The translations under genes and the position numbers were made by a program. From Symbiodinium natans (Eukaryota > Sar > Dinophyceae > Suessiales > Symbiodiniaceae), in contig CAJNDS010002067.1 of NCBI GenBank assembly GCA_905221605.1, forward strand, positions 82,501 through 146,500: 64,000 nucleotides of DNA. The letters run 5' to 3'. Below the pieces are notes generated by a model, which saw nothing but the letters and a program-made list of their open reading frames with translations, was not told the origin of the DNA and ran no database searches. This document shows positions 1 through 9,367 of this stretch, in pieces. Every line of letters begins with the position of its first letter. Within the stretch, counting starts at the first letter, position 1.

Positions 1-368
1 CTCCACTTGGAGGACTTGAACTTCTCTGGCACAGCAACGAGCCGCTCATGGATTTCGTCAATCACACCCCGATTGAGCGGGACCTTCAGGGTACTGACGA
101 CCGTCTGCAGGGCCTTCATACCCTCCTTGGACACCTTCCCGATGGCCGCATCGAACTTGAAGCGCCGATCCGTCAGCGCAGGTAGAGCATTGGGCAAGGT
201 CTTCGCAGAGACCTTCACCCCCTCAAGAGCGCCCTTGAGCATCGTCCGCGGCCCGATGTTGCGGTACTGCCTCTTCACAGATCCGCGTTCGCCGTCGTGA
301 AGATCAGCCTCCATCGCCATCATACGTCTCTGCAAGTCAAGCTCCTGCTTGCAAAGTTTGTCCTTCTT
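1..368 (-). pseudogene. In-frame continuation of the 369-1289 ORF past TAG, cut by the window edge
   Basis: The same frame continues for 122 codons after the TAG without another stop. The translation is lysine-rich and helix-prone, for example RRMMAMEADLHDGERGSVKR, then later RFKFDAAIGKVSKEGMKAL. The composition matches the ORF before the stop. Either the stop is a degenerative mutation, or GATTAG is a 3' splice site of a roughly 51-nt in-frame intron starting at a GT after ...LAAGE. The 3' end is outside the window. Confidence 0.5.
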
Positions 369-1289
369 CTAATCGTCGCACCGCCTTGGCACAGTGACCT
401 TGCCCCCGCGCACGGTCACCTCGCCTGCTGCCAGATCCCCGACGGGGCCACCGACAGCGAGCCCAGGCAACGGCGCCAAGACGTAACCTACGCCCCCATC
501 AGTCGTTTCCTTCAATAGCGAACAGCTCATGCCCTCGACTGATCCCTCGTGATCGGGCTCCTCTATGATGCCCCATCTCCTGTGGCCCGATCTCCCATTT
601 GGACTAACGAAGGCGTCCGTTTGGACACCGATCTCGGCTGAAGTACTCACTGTCACCTGCTCATGTAGAGAAGCGAACTTGTAAGGCTCCCACTTCATGG
701 CCATCGCGACATGCGCGTGCGCCATAACGACTTTGGGCTTGAGTTCAGGGAACTGCTTGGCGATCTCACCGACTTTGTTGCAGAATGCATACGCATCGAT
801 GCCCGCAGCCCTGTCCTCCTTGTTGTCCTGTCGCAACAACTGCACATCAATTTGGCCAAGGACCGCCAGGTCGACCCATAGGACAGCGAGTCCTCCCTTC
901 GGGTCATGAATGTATGTCCGCTCGAGACTGGCGAACGACAGAAACCATTGGCCAACGCTGCACGCAGTCGGGTGATGGTACTGGTGCTCCTCACAAGGTC
1001 TGGCGTACATGAGAATGGGGACTCTTCCCTCTGCCTTCTCAAAGTACCCCATCCGCTTGAAACAGTGGAGACACTTGCACTGACCAACCTCGGTCACGGC
1101 CTGGTAGGCCGATCTCGATTCCAGGTTGTCGTGCATCGACACCATTGCTCCGTTACGGGTTCCACACGAGAACTCCGCCGCGTAACCCACCATATTGTGG
1201 GGGATCGCAGTGAAACCAATTGCAGACCGGCTCAATGTGACGCCTTCCTGCAAAAGCAGCCGCTCGATGGTGTCGCGGCTGGTAGCCAT
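369..1289 (-). CDS. Unidentified single-exon ORF, 306 aa, retroposed copy
   Basis: This is the longest array-free ORF in the window. The ATG at 1289 directly follows an in-frame TAA, so it is the likely start. Cysteines and histidines cluster at residues 70-110, including CKCLHC and, further on, CEEHQYHH, which could bind zinc; no family is recognised. A spliced-leader-like sequence lies upstream at 1346-1362 and there is no intron or telomere-like array inside, which fits an mRNA-derived (retroposed) copy. The frame ends at TAG 369-371 but stays open beyond it to the window edge, so the copy may be a pseudogene, or the TAG may be the end of a short intron. Certain: the ORF. Inferred: retroposition. 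Confidence 0.6.
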   Translation of the reverse strand: MATSRDTIERLLLQEGVTLSRSAIGFTAIPHNMVGYAAEFSCGTRNGAMVSMHDNLESRSAYQAVTEVGQCKCLHCFKRMGYFEKAEGRVPILMYARPCEEHQYHHPTACSVGQWFLSFASLERTYIHDPKGGLAVLWVDLAVLGQIDVQLLRQDNKEDRAAGIDAYAFCNKVGEIAKQFPELKPKVVMAHAHVAMAMKWEPYKFASLHEQVTVSTSAEIGVQTDAFVSPNGRSGHRRWGIIEEPDHEGSVEGMSCSLLKETTDGGVGYVLAPLPGLAVGGPVGDLAAGEVTVRGGKVTVPRRCDD

Positions 1290-1345
1290 TTACGCACAGG
1301 GAGAAAATCTGGCGCTGGATGCTGTCTCAAGGTTACATGTGCAAG

Positions 1346-1362
1346 CTTGAGCCAAAATGTAC
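1346..1362 (-). promoter_or_regulatory. Relic of dinoflagellate spliced leader
   Basis: The minus strand reads GTACATTTTGGCTCAAG. The known dinoflagellate leader ends GTAGCCATTTTGGCTCAAG, so the match is the 3' 14 nt exactly, plus GTA across a 2-nt gap. It lies about 57 nt before the ATG of the 306-aa ORF, where a leader would sit in a mature mRNA. The telomere-like array starts directly next to it at 1363. A genomic leader in front of an ORF is the recognised mark of a reverse-transcribed, reintegrated mRNA in dinoflagellates. Confidence 0.75.
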
Positions 1363-1693
1363 AGGGTTTAGGGTTTAGGGTTTGGGTTCTTGGGTTCAGG
1401 GTTTAGGGTGTTGAGGGTTTTGGGTTGTTGAAGAGTTTTCGGGCTTGGGGGTTCAGGTTTGGGGGTCTACTTTCCCTGAAAATTGAAAAGGTTTGGAATG
1501 AATCCTCGCAGCATTACACGCGCAGGGACTACTTGCACTCAAGCTCGCGTCCCCGAAGCACTTTATGGTCCTCTTTAACATGACTTCTAGATGATGATCT
1601 CCTGTCAAACTCTCGACTGAACTTGTAGTCGCGTGTCAAAGCTGTTGTCGTCGATGAAGACAAACCTTGGATCATGTCAATTTCGGCTTGGCG

Positions 1694-1856
1694 CCTACTT
1701 GGAGGTTCATGGGACTTAATAACCATGCACTGATAACTGGGCTTATAACCCTACTTATAATTGGGATAACCCCTATAAGGCCGTTTAGGGGTATTATAAG
1801 GACGGTTATAAGCCCAGTTATAAGTGGTTAGTAAGTACCATGAACCTTCAAGTAGG
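1694..1856. mobile_element. MITE-like palindromic element, CCTACTTGGAGG family
   Basis: The terminal inverted repeats are CCTACTTGGAGGTTCATGG and CCATGAACCTTCAAGTAGG, near-perfect over 18-19 bp. The interior is itself a fold-back rich in TTATAA. There is no coding capacity. A diverged relative lies at 8971-9103. Confidence 0.7.
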
Positions 1857-2037
1857 GTTCCTTTGGTGTAGGGTTATAGGGCCCCGCGGCCGCAGCAAGC
1901 GGAGCTTAACTTAAAGGGCCAAGCCAATGGCAGCCTGACAAAGTTAAGCCCCCCCTTTTGAACCACAGAACCCTCACCCTACACCCCAAACCGATGGCCT
2001 CATAAACCCTCTATATGCCCCACCAACCCTGACCCTA

Positions 2038-2299
2038 AACCCCAAACCCCAAACCCCAAACCCTAAACCCTAAACCCTAAACCCTAAACCCTACATAAGC
2101 CCCCCCCCAAGCGGGCGGCAAGGCCTGGAATCGCCATGGAATGAATATGAGCATTTCCCAAAATAGGGGTACCCTTTGTATGCCCTAAACACTTCACTAA
2201 ACCCTAAGCCCTAATTAAACCCTAAACCCTAAACCCTAAACCCTAAACCCTAAACCCTAAACCCTAAACCCTAAACCCTAAACCCTAAACCCTAAACCC
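2038..2299. repeat. CCCTAAA telomere-like arrays (two blocks)
   Basis: Perfect AAACCCT heptamers at about 2038-2095 and 2214-2299, separated by a short unique spacer with a C-rich tract. Confidence 0.95.
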
Positions 2300-2397
2300 T
2301 GGACTAGAACCCCCTGAAAAAAAAGACCCCCCCAAGAAGGGTACCCCGATTTTCGGAAACCCCCATGTGGGTTTAGGCCTCGGTCTAAACCCTAAAC

Positions 2398-2521
2398 GTC
2401 GGGGTGGCTAAGAATGCCTTAGACATATGATCATAGATGAGATGCCTGCCATCGGGCCATAGCTGCACTTCACATGATTCGACGCCTTCGAAACTTATCT
2501 CTACCCTGACCTTCACAGCGT
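2398..2521 (-). CDS. Exon candidate, 40 codons
   Basis: Open frame between acceptor GGCGCAG and donor GTTTAGGG, the donor being the first bases of the adjoining array. Lead 2, trail 2. The translation is convincingly protein-like: AVKVRVEISFEGVESCEVQL, then WPDGRHLIYDHMSK. Product unknown. It is the most 3' of the minus-strand exon candidates. Confidence 0.55.
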
Positions 2522-2685
2522 CTGCGCCATATCACAGCAGAACCATATAAGACCTGAAAAACCGGCAGACTCCATTTAGTCCTATCAAACCCAATTATTC
2601 AACAACATTAAACCATACTCCGTACAAAATCAAAATAACCCATGTTGGGACAAATTATAAGCCCCACCCGAATCAACACAACAAA

Positions 2686-2749
2686 CCCTAAACCCTAAAC
2701 CCTAAACCCCAAACCCTAAACCCTAAACCCTAAACCCTAAACCCTAAAC
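2686..2749. repeat. CCCTAAA array
   Basis: About nine heptamers, directly abutting the exon candidate at 2750; on the minus strand they form the GTTTAGGG start of the downstream intron. Confidence 0.95.
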
Positions 2750-2840
2750 GGCACGCCAGGCAGCGCGTCCAGGCTGAGGCCAAGGGCTGCGGACAGCCGC
2801 TGGAGGCTCTCGGGCTTGGGTCCGGGATGCACCTGCCAAG
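2750..2840 (-). CDS. Exon candidate, 29 codons
   Basis: Acceptor CCTACCCCACAG and donor GTTTAGGG frame it exactly. Lead 2, trail 2. Helix-like translation KPESLQRLSAALGLSLDALP. Its lead matches the trail of the upstream exon candidate at 3790-3868 (1+2). Confidence 0.55.
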
Positions 2841-2847
2841 CTGTGGG

Positions 2848-2960
2848 GTAGGGTTTAGGGTTTAGGGTTTAGGGTTTAGGGTTTAGGGTTTAGGGTTTAG
2901 GGTTTAGGGTTTAGGGTTTAGGGTTTAGGGTTTCGGGTTTCGGGTTTCGGGTTTGTAGGG
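2848..2960. repeat. TTTAGGG array with TTTCGGG edge
   Basis: About twelve TTTAGGG units, then three GGGTTTC units. Mirror orientation to the array on the other side of the exon candidate. Confidence 0.95.
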
Positions 2961-3408
2961 TGTGTAGGATTTGTAGTGTTTGTAGGGTTTGTAGGTTTTA
3001 TGGTTTTATGGTTTGTAGGATTTGGGGTTTAGGGTTTGTGCAGTTTCGGATTGAGGGTTTGTAGGGTTTGGGGTTGGTAGGGTTTAGGGTTTGGGGCTTG
3101 GGGCTTACGAGAAGGCTTGTAGGGTTTATAGGTCCTGTCGGAAGTGCAGTTGCAGGGTATCAGTGGGGGGGGGGGGGGGTTAACGGCTTAGTGAAACTTA
3201 TCGGATTTAGACGGCTTTTTTGGGCCGGGCTTACAAAGTTTACAGCCCTTGCAGGGCGTACAAGATGTATGGAGCGGGGCTTGCGGGTCTTGGGCCCTGA
3301 GTGTTGCGTGATAAGGCTTTTGGGCTTTAGCGTTTGGACCCCAGGGCGCTCTTGACAAAGCAAGGCTTCAATGCCATAAAATTTCAACCCAACCGTGGAT
3401 CCTTAAGG

Positions 3409-3470
3409 GGTTTAGGGTTTGTAGTTTAGGGTTTAGGGTTTAGGGTTTAGGGTTTAGGGTTTAGGGTTAG
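3409..3470. repeat. TTTAGGG array
   Basis: Six to eight units inside a presumed intron. The flanking non-array DNA (3120-3400 and 3470-3700) shows no convincing gene; it holds a 13-nt G run at about 3166-3178. Confidence 0.9.
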
Positions 3471-3705
3471 GGACATAAGCCCGCGCCTGACTTCGGGGTT
3501 GCAGGGCTTACTTGGAAGCTCTTTTGACTTAGCAAGTCCACTTAGTGTCACCATGACAGCCTCTTCGAATCCCCATAACCCACCTTGCTAACCCTACTTA
3601 CTAACTCAACAGGGCTTCCAAGTAGGCTTGCCCACACTACTCTACTTCCACAAGCGCTCGGGCAGCTTAATACAGGAGGCTAGATACTTACCACTACTAT
3701 CCCCT

Positions 3706-3785
3706 TAAACCCTAAACCGTAAGCGTAAGCCCAAACCCTAAACCCTAAACCCTAAACCCTAAACCCTAAACCCTAAACCCTAAAT
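3706..3785. repeat. CCCTAAA array
   Basis: Left-hand array of the exon candidate at 3790. Confidence 0.95.
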
Positions 3786-3789
3786 ACAC

Positions 3790-3868
3790 AGCCAAAGGCG
3801 CCCATCACAAGCAAAGTGGCCGCCCCTATTTCAGCTCCTCGATCTGAAGTCCCCTCTTTGAAGTGCTT
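3790..3868 (-). CDS. Exon candidate, 26 codons
   Basis: Acceptor TTGCATTACAG and donor GTGTATTTAGGG. Lead 0, trail 1. Translation KHFKEGTSDRGAEIGAATLL followed by VMGAFG, possibly the start of a buried helix. Phase compatible with both neighbours. Confidence 0.6.
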
Positions 3869-3892
3869 CTGTAATGCAACCCCAAATGCTCG

Positions 3893-3951
3893 GGTTTAGG
3901 GTTTAGGGTTTAGGGTTTAGGGTTTAGGGTTTAGGGTTTAGGGTTTAGGGT
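3893..3951. repeat. TTTAGGG array
   Basis: Eight units, right-hand array of the 3790 exon candidate. Confidence 0.95.
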
Positions 3952-4244
3952 TACAGCCCAGCATGTTTTAGGGCATGCGTTTAGGGTTTAGGAATCAGGC
4001 TTAGAATGCTTCGCGAAACCAGAGAGCAGAACGTATTGAAGCGATCGTATAGAAACAAAGAGATATAAATTCCAAAACCCCAAGCCCGGAGCCCTGCACC
4101 CGGCAAAAGCTGCATGAGCCCCTAAAGCGACAATATGGGAACCCCTGTAAGGCCCAAGCATATACTACATAGGTACCCTAAACCTTGAACCCGAAACCCA
4201 AACTCTGAATCTACGTGGAATACATACTACATAGGTACCCAAGA

Positions 4245-4390
4245 CCCTATAAACCCTATAAGCCCTGGAAACCCTATAAAATCCGAGAAACCCTATAAGC
4301 CCTATAGGCCCTACAAACCCTATAAACCCTAGAAAACCCTGTAAACCCTGCAAACCCTATAAACCCTATAAACCCTACAGGGTAAACCCT
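4245..4390. repeat. CCCTATAAA 9-bp variant array
   Basis: Degenerate tandem CCCTATAAA/CCCTATAAG units rather than the heptamer. This looks like a locally amplified variant of CCCTAAA. Confidence 0.75.
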
Positions 4391-4473
4391 ATGAACGTTA
4401 AATCTACCACCCTAAACCCTAAACCCTGAACCCTAAACACTAAACCCTAAACCCTAAACCCTAAACCCTAAAC

Positions 4474-4570
4474 CCTTAGGGTTCCTTCTCCAACTCCCCA
4501 GTAGGCTGGCGCCTCGGCCGCCACAACCTGGGGCCAAGCCAAGGCTTTCAGGTAGCGTAAGGCTTTCAGC
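4474..4570 (-). CDS. Exon candidate, 18-32 codons
   Basis: Donor GTTTAGGG. Two acceptors are possible: TTTCAG at 4571 (lead 1) or TTGGCCCCAG at 4528 (phase 0), the latter matching the phase of the 5275 exon candidate. Translation LKALRYLKALAWPQVVAAEA and then PAYWGVGEGTLR. Trail 0. Confidence 0.5.
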
Positions 4571-4956
4571 CTGAAATCCGAACCCCGAAACCCGAAACCC
4601 GAAACCCAAAACCCGAAACCCGAAACCGGAAACCCTAAACCCTAAACCCTAAGAAAGTTCAGGGTTTTTTTTAACAGGACTGGTCACCTTTTTGCGGAAT
4701 CGGGTTTTAGGCCTGGGGGAGTCCGTGATCGGGGTTTAGGGTTTGGGGTGTAGGACTTGGGTACGAAAGACTGACCCGAACGAAAGCTTTCTCTCAAGAC
4801 AGCAGCTAGACTCCGGCCAGCCCTACGGCGCGATGAACCATGCCAAGGCGAGCTCCTAAACCCGAAGCCGTAAACCGAAACCCGAAGCTTAAGCCCTGTC
4901 CGCTTGTTACTGTACTATTGTACTCTGAAATTACCATATGACTATTCAAGCAGATT

Positions 4957-5214
4957 GTGATTTTCTTGTGTTGTTGTAATCCTATCCACTTGCTACTGTT
5001 TTTCAATTTGTGCACCTCATTTCACACGACCCTTGAAGGCATGTGGGATCGGAGTCTATACGTCCCAGAGCAGCCCCACTACATTTCACTTCTTCCAGGG
5101 GAAAAAGAGGCTATTGACCGGGGTTTGGGAAAACTTTCGATGCCCAGAGCTTTACACTTTCCGCATGAGGTGGGTTGCAGACCTGACATTCAGGGTTTAG
5201 GGTTTAGGGTTTAG
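4957..5214 (+). CDS. Uncertain plus-strand ORF
   Basis: An ORF ending in the TTTAGGG array. The stretch WDRSLYVPEQPHYISLLPGE (about residues 30-49) looks protein-like, but the first 25 residues are low-complexity hydrophobic and there is no second line of evidence. It may be a transposon remnant. Confidence 0.25.
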   Translation: MIFLCCCNPIHLLLFFNLCTSFHTTLEGMWDRSLYVPEQPHYISLLPGEKEAIDRGLGKLSMPRALHFPHEVGCRPDIQGLGFRV

Positions 5215-5274
5215 GGTTGAGGGTTGAGGGTTTAGGGTTTAGGGTTTAGGGTCCCTCAGCCCTAAGCCACAAAC

Positions 5275-5409
5275 CCGAAGGGCGTAGAGTTGAGGGAAAA
5301 GACGCAGAACGCAACAATGCACCTGGTCCCACGCCAGCTCGCACTCAGAGGCGCGATCCTCTATGAGCGTGGGAATGGCATAAGGAGGCCATAAGGCTTG
5401 CGGCCAGGG
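5275..5409 (-). CDS. Exon candidate, 45 codons
   Basis: Lead 0, trail 0, 135 nt. Donor GTTTGTGG; acceptor CCCGAAG. Translation includes QALWPPYAIPTLIEDRASEC followed by ELAWDQVHCCVLRLFPQLY. One of the longer and better-supported islands. Its left array is TTTAGGG, an exception to the orientation rule. Confidence 0.6.
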
Positions 5410-5439
5410 CTTCGGGCAGTTTAGGGTTTCATTTAGGGT

Positions 5440-5486
5440 TTAGGGCCCTAAACCCTAAACCCTAAACCCTAAACCCTAAACCCTAA
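5440..5486. repeat. CCCTAAA array
   Basis: Short perfect block inside a presumed intron. Confidence 0.9.
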
Positions 5487-5579
5487 GGTCTAGGTTTTCA
5501 TTGAGGGTTTAGGGTGATCCCAAAACCCAAGACCCTAGAGTAGACCACTCCAAGAAGCTTCATAGGAAACTGCTGCTTT

Positions 5580-5700
5580 GAACCCTAAACCCTAAACCCT
5601 AAACCCTGAACCCTGAACCCTAAACCCTAAACCCTAAATTCTGAACCCTAAACCCTAAACCCTAAACCCTAAACCCTAAACCCTAAACCCTAAACCCTGA
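5580..5700. repeat. CCCTAAA array with CCCTGAA units
   Basis: About seventeen units, left-hand array of the 5723 exon candidate. Confidence 0.95.
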
Positions 5701-5722
5701 ACCCCAAGCCCCAAACTCAAAC

Positions 5723-5800
5723 CCAGGTGTCCTTGAGCACACGCTCGATCATCTCGCTGTAGGCATTCCGAGAGGCCAGGCAAACGAGACGACCGGAGGT
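5723..5800 (-). CDS. Exon candidate, 26 codons
   Basis: Acceptor AGTCCTCCAG, donor GTTTGAG. Lead 0, trail 0. Translation LVCLASRNAYSEMIERVLKD. A second acceptor 8 nt upstream (CTCTCAG) is possible but breaks the phase with its neighbours. Confidence 0.6.
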
Positions 5801-5835
5801 CTGGAGGACTGAGAGGCGCCTTCAGGGGGCTTTAG

Positions 5836-5900
5836 GGGGGTTTAGGGTTTAGGGTTTAGGGGTTTAGGGTTTAGGGTTTAGGGTTTAGGGTTTAGGGGGG
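5836..5900. repeat. TTTAGGG array
   Basis: Right-hand array of the 5723 exon candidate. Followed by G-rich degenerate repeats to about 6170. Confidence 0.9.
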
Positions 5901-6354
5901 TTGTTAAGGGGGCTTTGGTGAGTGTAGGGGTTTAGGGTTTCAGGGCTTTAGGGGGAGCTGGGTGGCCTTGGGGGGCTTGAAGAGGTTTTAGGGGGCGCTT
6001 GAAGAGGCTTTAGGGGGCTTCGGGCTAGGGGTTTAGGGGGGCGGGGAGGGGGGGGGGGGGTGCAGGAGGGTAAGGTTTTGGGATGAACGCCTTCTGGGGC
6101 TGCAGTAAGGGGTTTAGTGATTGCTTTGCTCAGGGTTTCGACATCGAACCCTGCACCCTTCATGGGTTTCCCTACTACGTACCTTACAAAACCTTTAGAA
6201 AGCTGAATTATCCCTAAATAGCCTTTTTTATGGGGGAATGGGGGGGGGGAGGGTAGTAACCCCTCACTACTACCCCGGGAGGGGTAAACCCTAAACCCTA
6301 AACCCCACTCCTAAACCCTAAACCCCCTAAAGCATGAAACGCCCTGAACCCTAA

Positions 6355-6450
6355 ACCCACCAAACCCACCAAACCCACCAAACCCACCAAACCCACCAAA
6401 CCCACCAAACCCACCAAACCCTCCAAACCCTCCAAACCCTCCAAACACCC
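6355..6450. repeat. CCCACCAAA / CCCTCCAAA 9-bp variant array
   Basis: Eight CCCACCAAA units grade into CCCTCCAAA units. This is a homogenised variant block within ordinary CCCTAAA sequence. Confidence 0.85.
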
Positions 6451-6479
6451 CAAACACCCTAAACCTTAAACCCTAAACC

Positions 6480-6562
6480 TTAAACCCCAAACCCTACACC
6501 CCCAACCCTAAACCCTAAACCCTAAACCCTAAACCCTAAACCCTAAACCCTAAACCCTAAAC
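6480..6562. repeat. CCCTAAA array
   Basis: Left-hand array of the 6563 exon candidate. Confidence 0.95.
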
Positions 6563-6662
6563 CCCAAGGCCCAGCCTTTGGAGCTCCAGGTAGGGGCCCG
6601 TGAGGCCAACCTCCAGCCCATCCTCCGAGACGGCACCATCCCAGAGGGTGTAGTCGCCTGGG
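6563..6662 (-). CDS. Exon candidate, 33 codons
   Basis: Acceptor CAACTCCTCCAG, donor GTTTGGG-type array edge (GTTTAGGG). Lead 1, trail 0. Acidic translation GDYTLWDGAVSEDGLEVGLT, then GPYLELQRLGLG. Begins the phase-compatible chain running down to 2750. Confidence 0.6.
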
Positions 6663-6675
6663 CTGGAGGAGTTGG

Positions 6676-6760
6676 GTTTAGGGTTTAGGGTTTAGGGTTT
6701 AGGGTTTAGGGTTTAGGGTTTCGGGTTTCGGGTTTAGGGTTCCGGGTTTAGGGTTTAGGG
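6676..6760. repeat. TTTAGGG array
   Basis: Right-hand array of the 6563 exon candidate, with TTTCGGG variants in the middle. The stretch 6800-7320 beyond it contains no exon I can support; an open minus frame at 6932-7216 looks random. Confidence 0.9.
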
Positions 6761-7357
6761 TGTAGGGTTTTGGGTTTTAGGGTTTAGGACATAATGTAGG
6801 GAGGGTTTGGGGTATATAGTCCGATGCTCAGGCAACCTACGACAAACTACGTTTTGGGCTCATTAAGGTCCTAAACCTTAAGCCGTAGACCCCAAACCCT
6901 AAACCCTAAACTTATCCTGTGTTGCGGTTTCTCAAGGAAGGAGGGTCCAAGGGGGGCTCAGTACCAAAATGTTCCCCAACGTTGCTTGGTGATTATGCCT
7001 TATAGGCTTCCGAAGCTTCCCTCTGGTACAGCGCTCGGCACTTTTTATAAGGGAATCCAGAACCCCCCAAAAAAGATACAAAAGAGGCAAAAGGCTAGCA
7101 CCGGGCTTCCCAAGTGCAGCTCCCCCCCCCCTGGACTGGCTGTGACTTGAGCCCGATTGGGGCTCGGGGAAGGCCATTCGGTGACATGGAATCAAGCCGC
7201 AGCCCAAACCCCTCAACCCGAAACCCTACATCCTTACCACGTAAACCGGGAAACCTAAATCCCGAGTCCTAAACCCTGAAATGTTTACACGAAAAACTCT
7301 CGGGCACAACCCTAAACCCCCCAAAAAACCCTAAACCCTATATAAACATCTTTTAAC

Positions 7358-7427
7358 CTGCACAGCCAAGCGGCAATCAGAAGCAAACACCTTCACCTGG
7401 TGGCTCCACAGCGATGAGGAGGCGCGT
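7358..7427 (-). CDS. Exon candidate, 23 codons
   Basis: Acceptor TGGTCTTCAG, donor GTTAAAAG. Lead 1, trail 0. Translation SSLWSHQVKVFASDCRLAVQ. The plus strand is also open here with AG/GT edges (TFTWWLHSDEEARLKTIAS), so the strand is not certain. Confidence 0.45.
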
Positions 7428-7627
7428 CTGAAGACCATAGCCTCGTGTTTTCCGTGACTTTTTTGGGGGGATTAGGGTTTAGGGTTTAGGGTTTAGGGTT
7501 AGGGTTTGGGGTTTAGGATTTCGGGTTTCGGGCTTAGCAATTCAGGGTGTCGGGTTCGTCTTCAACTAGCAAAGTTCTCCGCGTCTCCCGCCCCCAGATG
7601 CTCTTAGCAGTGCCAGACGCCGCATAC

Positions 7628-7754
7628 CCCTAAACCCTAAACCCTAAACCCTAAACCCTAAACCCTAAACCCTAAACCCTAAACCCTAAACCCTAAACCC
7701 TAAACCCTAAACCCTAAACCCTAAACCCTAAACCCTAAACCCTAAACCCTAAAC
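7628..7754. repeat. CCCTAAA array, about 18 units
   Basis: Perfect heptamers without interruption. Confidence 0.98.
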
Positions 7755-7811
7755 CGAAACCCCAAGCCCGGCATCCCTACACTTTCGCAACCGTCAAGTG
7801 GCCCTCAAAAC

Positions 7812-7893
7812 ACGAGCTCAGCGGCGCAAACGGCAGCCATGGGATCTTCTTGCGCGCACGCGTAGAAGCCTTTCAGATCGTTCCTCGGATGCT
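7812..7893 (-). CDS. Exon candidate, 26 codons
   Basis: Acceptor CGAATCTTCAG, donor GTTTTGAG. Lead 2, trail 2, which fits the lead-1 exon at 7358. Translation HPRNDLKGFYACAQEDPMAA. Plus-strand frames are also open. Confidence 0.45.
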
Positions 7894-8704
7894 CTGAAGA
7901 TTCGGGTTTAGGGTTTAGGGTTGAGGGTTGAGGGTATAGGGTTCGAGGGCTTGCAGTTGCAGGGTATAGAGTTTAGGATTTGAGGTTTTAGGGCTGATTG
8001 CTTCTCAACGCAAGCCCTTCATAGAGCAATCTGCCTATGTATCATTTGAAAAGGGCAATGTTCAGTGTTCATGAAGTGCTGGTGCTTCTTTGCCTTGTTT
8101 TACAAGAAGAACTACGGGGCTATGTTAGGTTGCCGTCAGCTATGCTCTTAACTTTGTATCTATACATACAGGCTAGGCATTCTACCCCTCACCCCCACCC
8201 CCCCCCCCACCACACCCCGCTACCGCCACACCCCCACCCCGCTTCCCAAACAAGCTTAGGATATTCACTCGACTATGCCTAGGCTCCAGCTGGTGACGTT
8301 GCAAACGCCCGGGTCCAATTGCCTCATCCGAGGGCCCGGGTTTAGGGTTTAGGCTTGAGGGTTTAGGGTTCAGTTGCCTCATCCGAGGGCCCGTCATGTT
8401 GTGCCTACTGCCAGGCTAGCGTTTGGGGTTTGGGGTTTGGGGTTTGGGGTTTAAAACGCTAAACCTCAAACCTAGTATCCAGGGTTTCAAGTGTAGAGCT
8501 TCAGATTATGATCAGACTCAACTATAAGCGAGCTAGTGCAAGGACCACTGCAAGTGAGTTCGTTGTGTCAGAAATCGGTGCTCGCCATTGAACGACGTAC
8601 GTTTTTTTTCACCCTGCCTGTCTCTGCGGAAGAAAGCACTGCCGTGACTTCGCTAGTAGGGCACGGGTGCTGTTCTTGCAGTATATCAATTATGTCATAT
8701 GTTA

Positions 8705-8800
8705 CCACACATACATACATACATACATACATACATACATACATACATACATACATACATACATACATACATACATACATTTTTACATACATACATTTTT
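8705..8800. repeat. ATAC/CATA tetranucleotide microsatellite
   Basis: About 18 uninterrupted CATA units, then two T5-interrupted partial repeats. The open frames over it are artefacts. The stretch 7930-9270 holds no other recognisable gene. Confidence 0.95.
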
Positions 8801-8970
8801 ACATGTATCATAAACAAAGAAATGAACAAACAAGTACATATGTGCATATATATATACACATGTTTATACAGTCCCCCGCGTCCCTACCAGGCGACAGACA
8901 GCAAGTTGTACCCGGAGTGTAACCCTTCATGCACCTGAAACACACATGGAAAGAGACCAACATGTAAGGT

Positions 8971-9103
8971 CCTACTTGGAGATGCAGGGTACTCATGACC
9001 CCAATTAAAGCTGCACTTAGAAGCCCCTAAGCGTCTAAGTAGGTTACAATACCCTGAATTACTTCTAGTTGGGGATATGAGTACCCATGAACCTCCAAGT
9101 AGG
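8971..9103. mobile_element. MITE-like element, CCTACTTGGAG family
   Basis: The ends CCTACTTGGAGATGCAGGG and CCATGAACCTCCAAGTAGG form an imperfect inverted repeat; inner arms GTACTCATG and CATGAGTA-type also pair. Diverged copy of 1694-1856. Confidence 0.6.
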
Positions 9104-9278
9104 AAAAGGGTTGCGTGTCCCACTCTTTAGGGGTATATAGGTCAACTACTCTGTAGGTACAGACCAAGTATCTGAATAACAAAAAATGTAAACATAATAT
9201 ATACGCGTTATAGATGTATATAGAGGATGCTGTATACGAGTTTAGACGAAAACTAGGTTCACTCGAAGCCCCCGAAAC

Positions 9279-9367
9279 CTTAGGGCCGTCCCTCGCCCAG
9301 GTGGCCTCAGGGCGTGCGCAAAATCTTTACCCTCGTCCTGCAACTTGCAGCCTGCGTCGTCCTTGGC
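9279..9367 (-). CDS. Exon candidate, 29 codons
   Basis: Acceptor GGTTCATTCAG, donor GTTTCGGGG. Lead 0, trail 2. Hydrophilic translation AKDDAGCKLQDEGKDFAHAL. Confidence 0.5.

Noticed and set aside
6355-6450. CRISPR-like array
   Set aside because: Nine-base tandem units without unique spacers; a telomere-repeat variant in a eukaryote.
8536-8996. Tyr-Ile-His-Thr and Met-Tyr-Val-Cys frames
   Set aside because: Translation of the CATA microsatellite.
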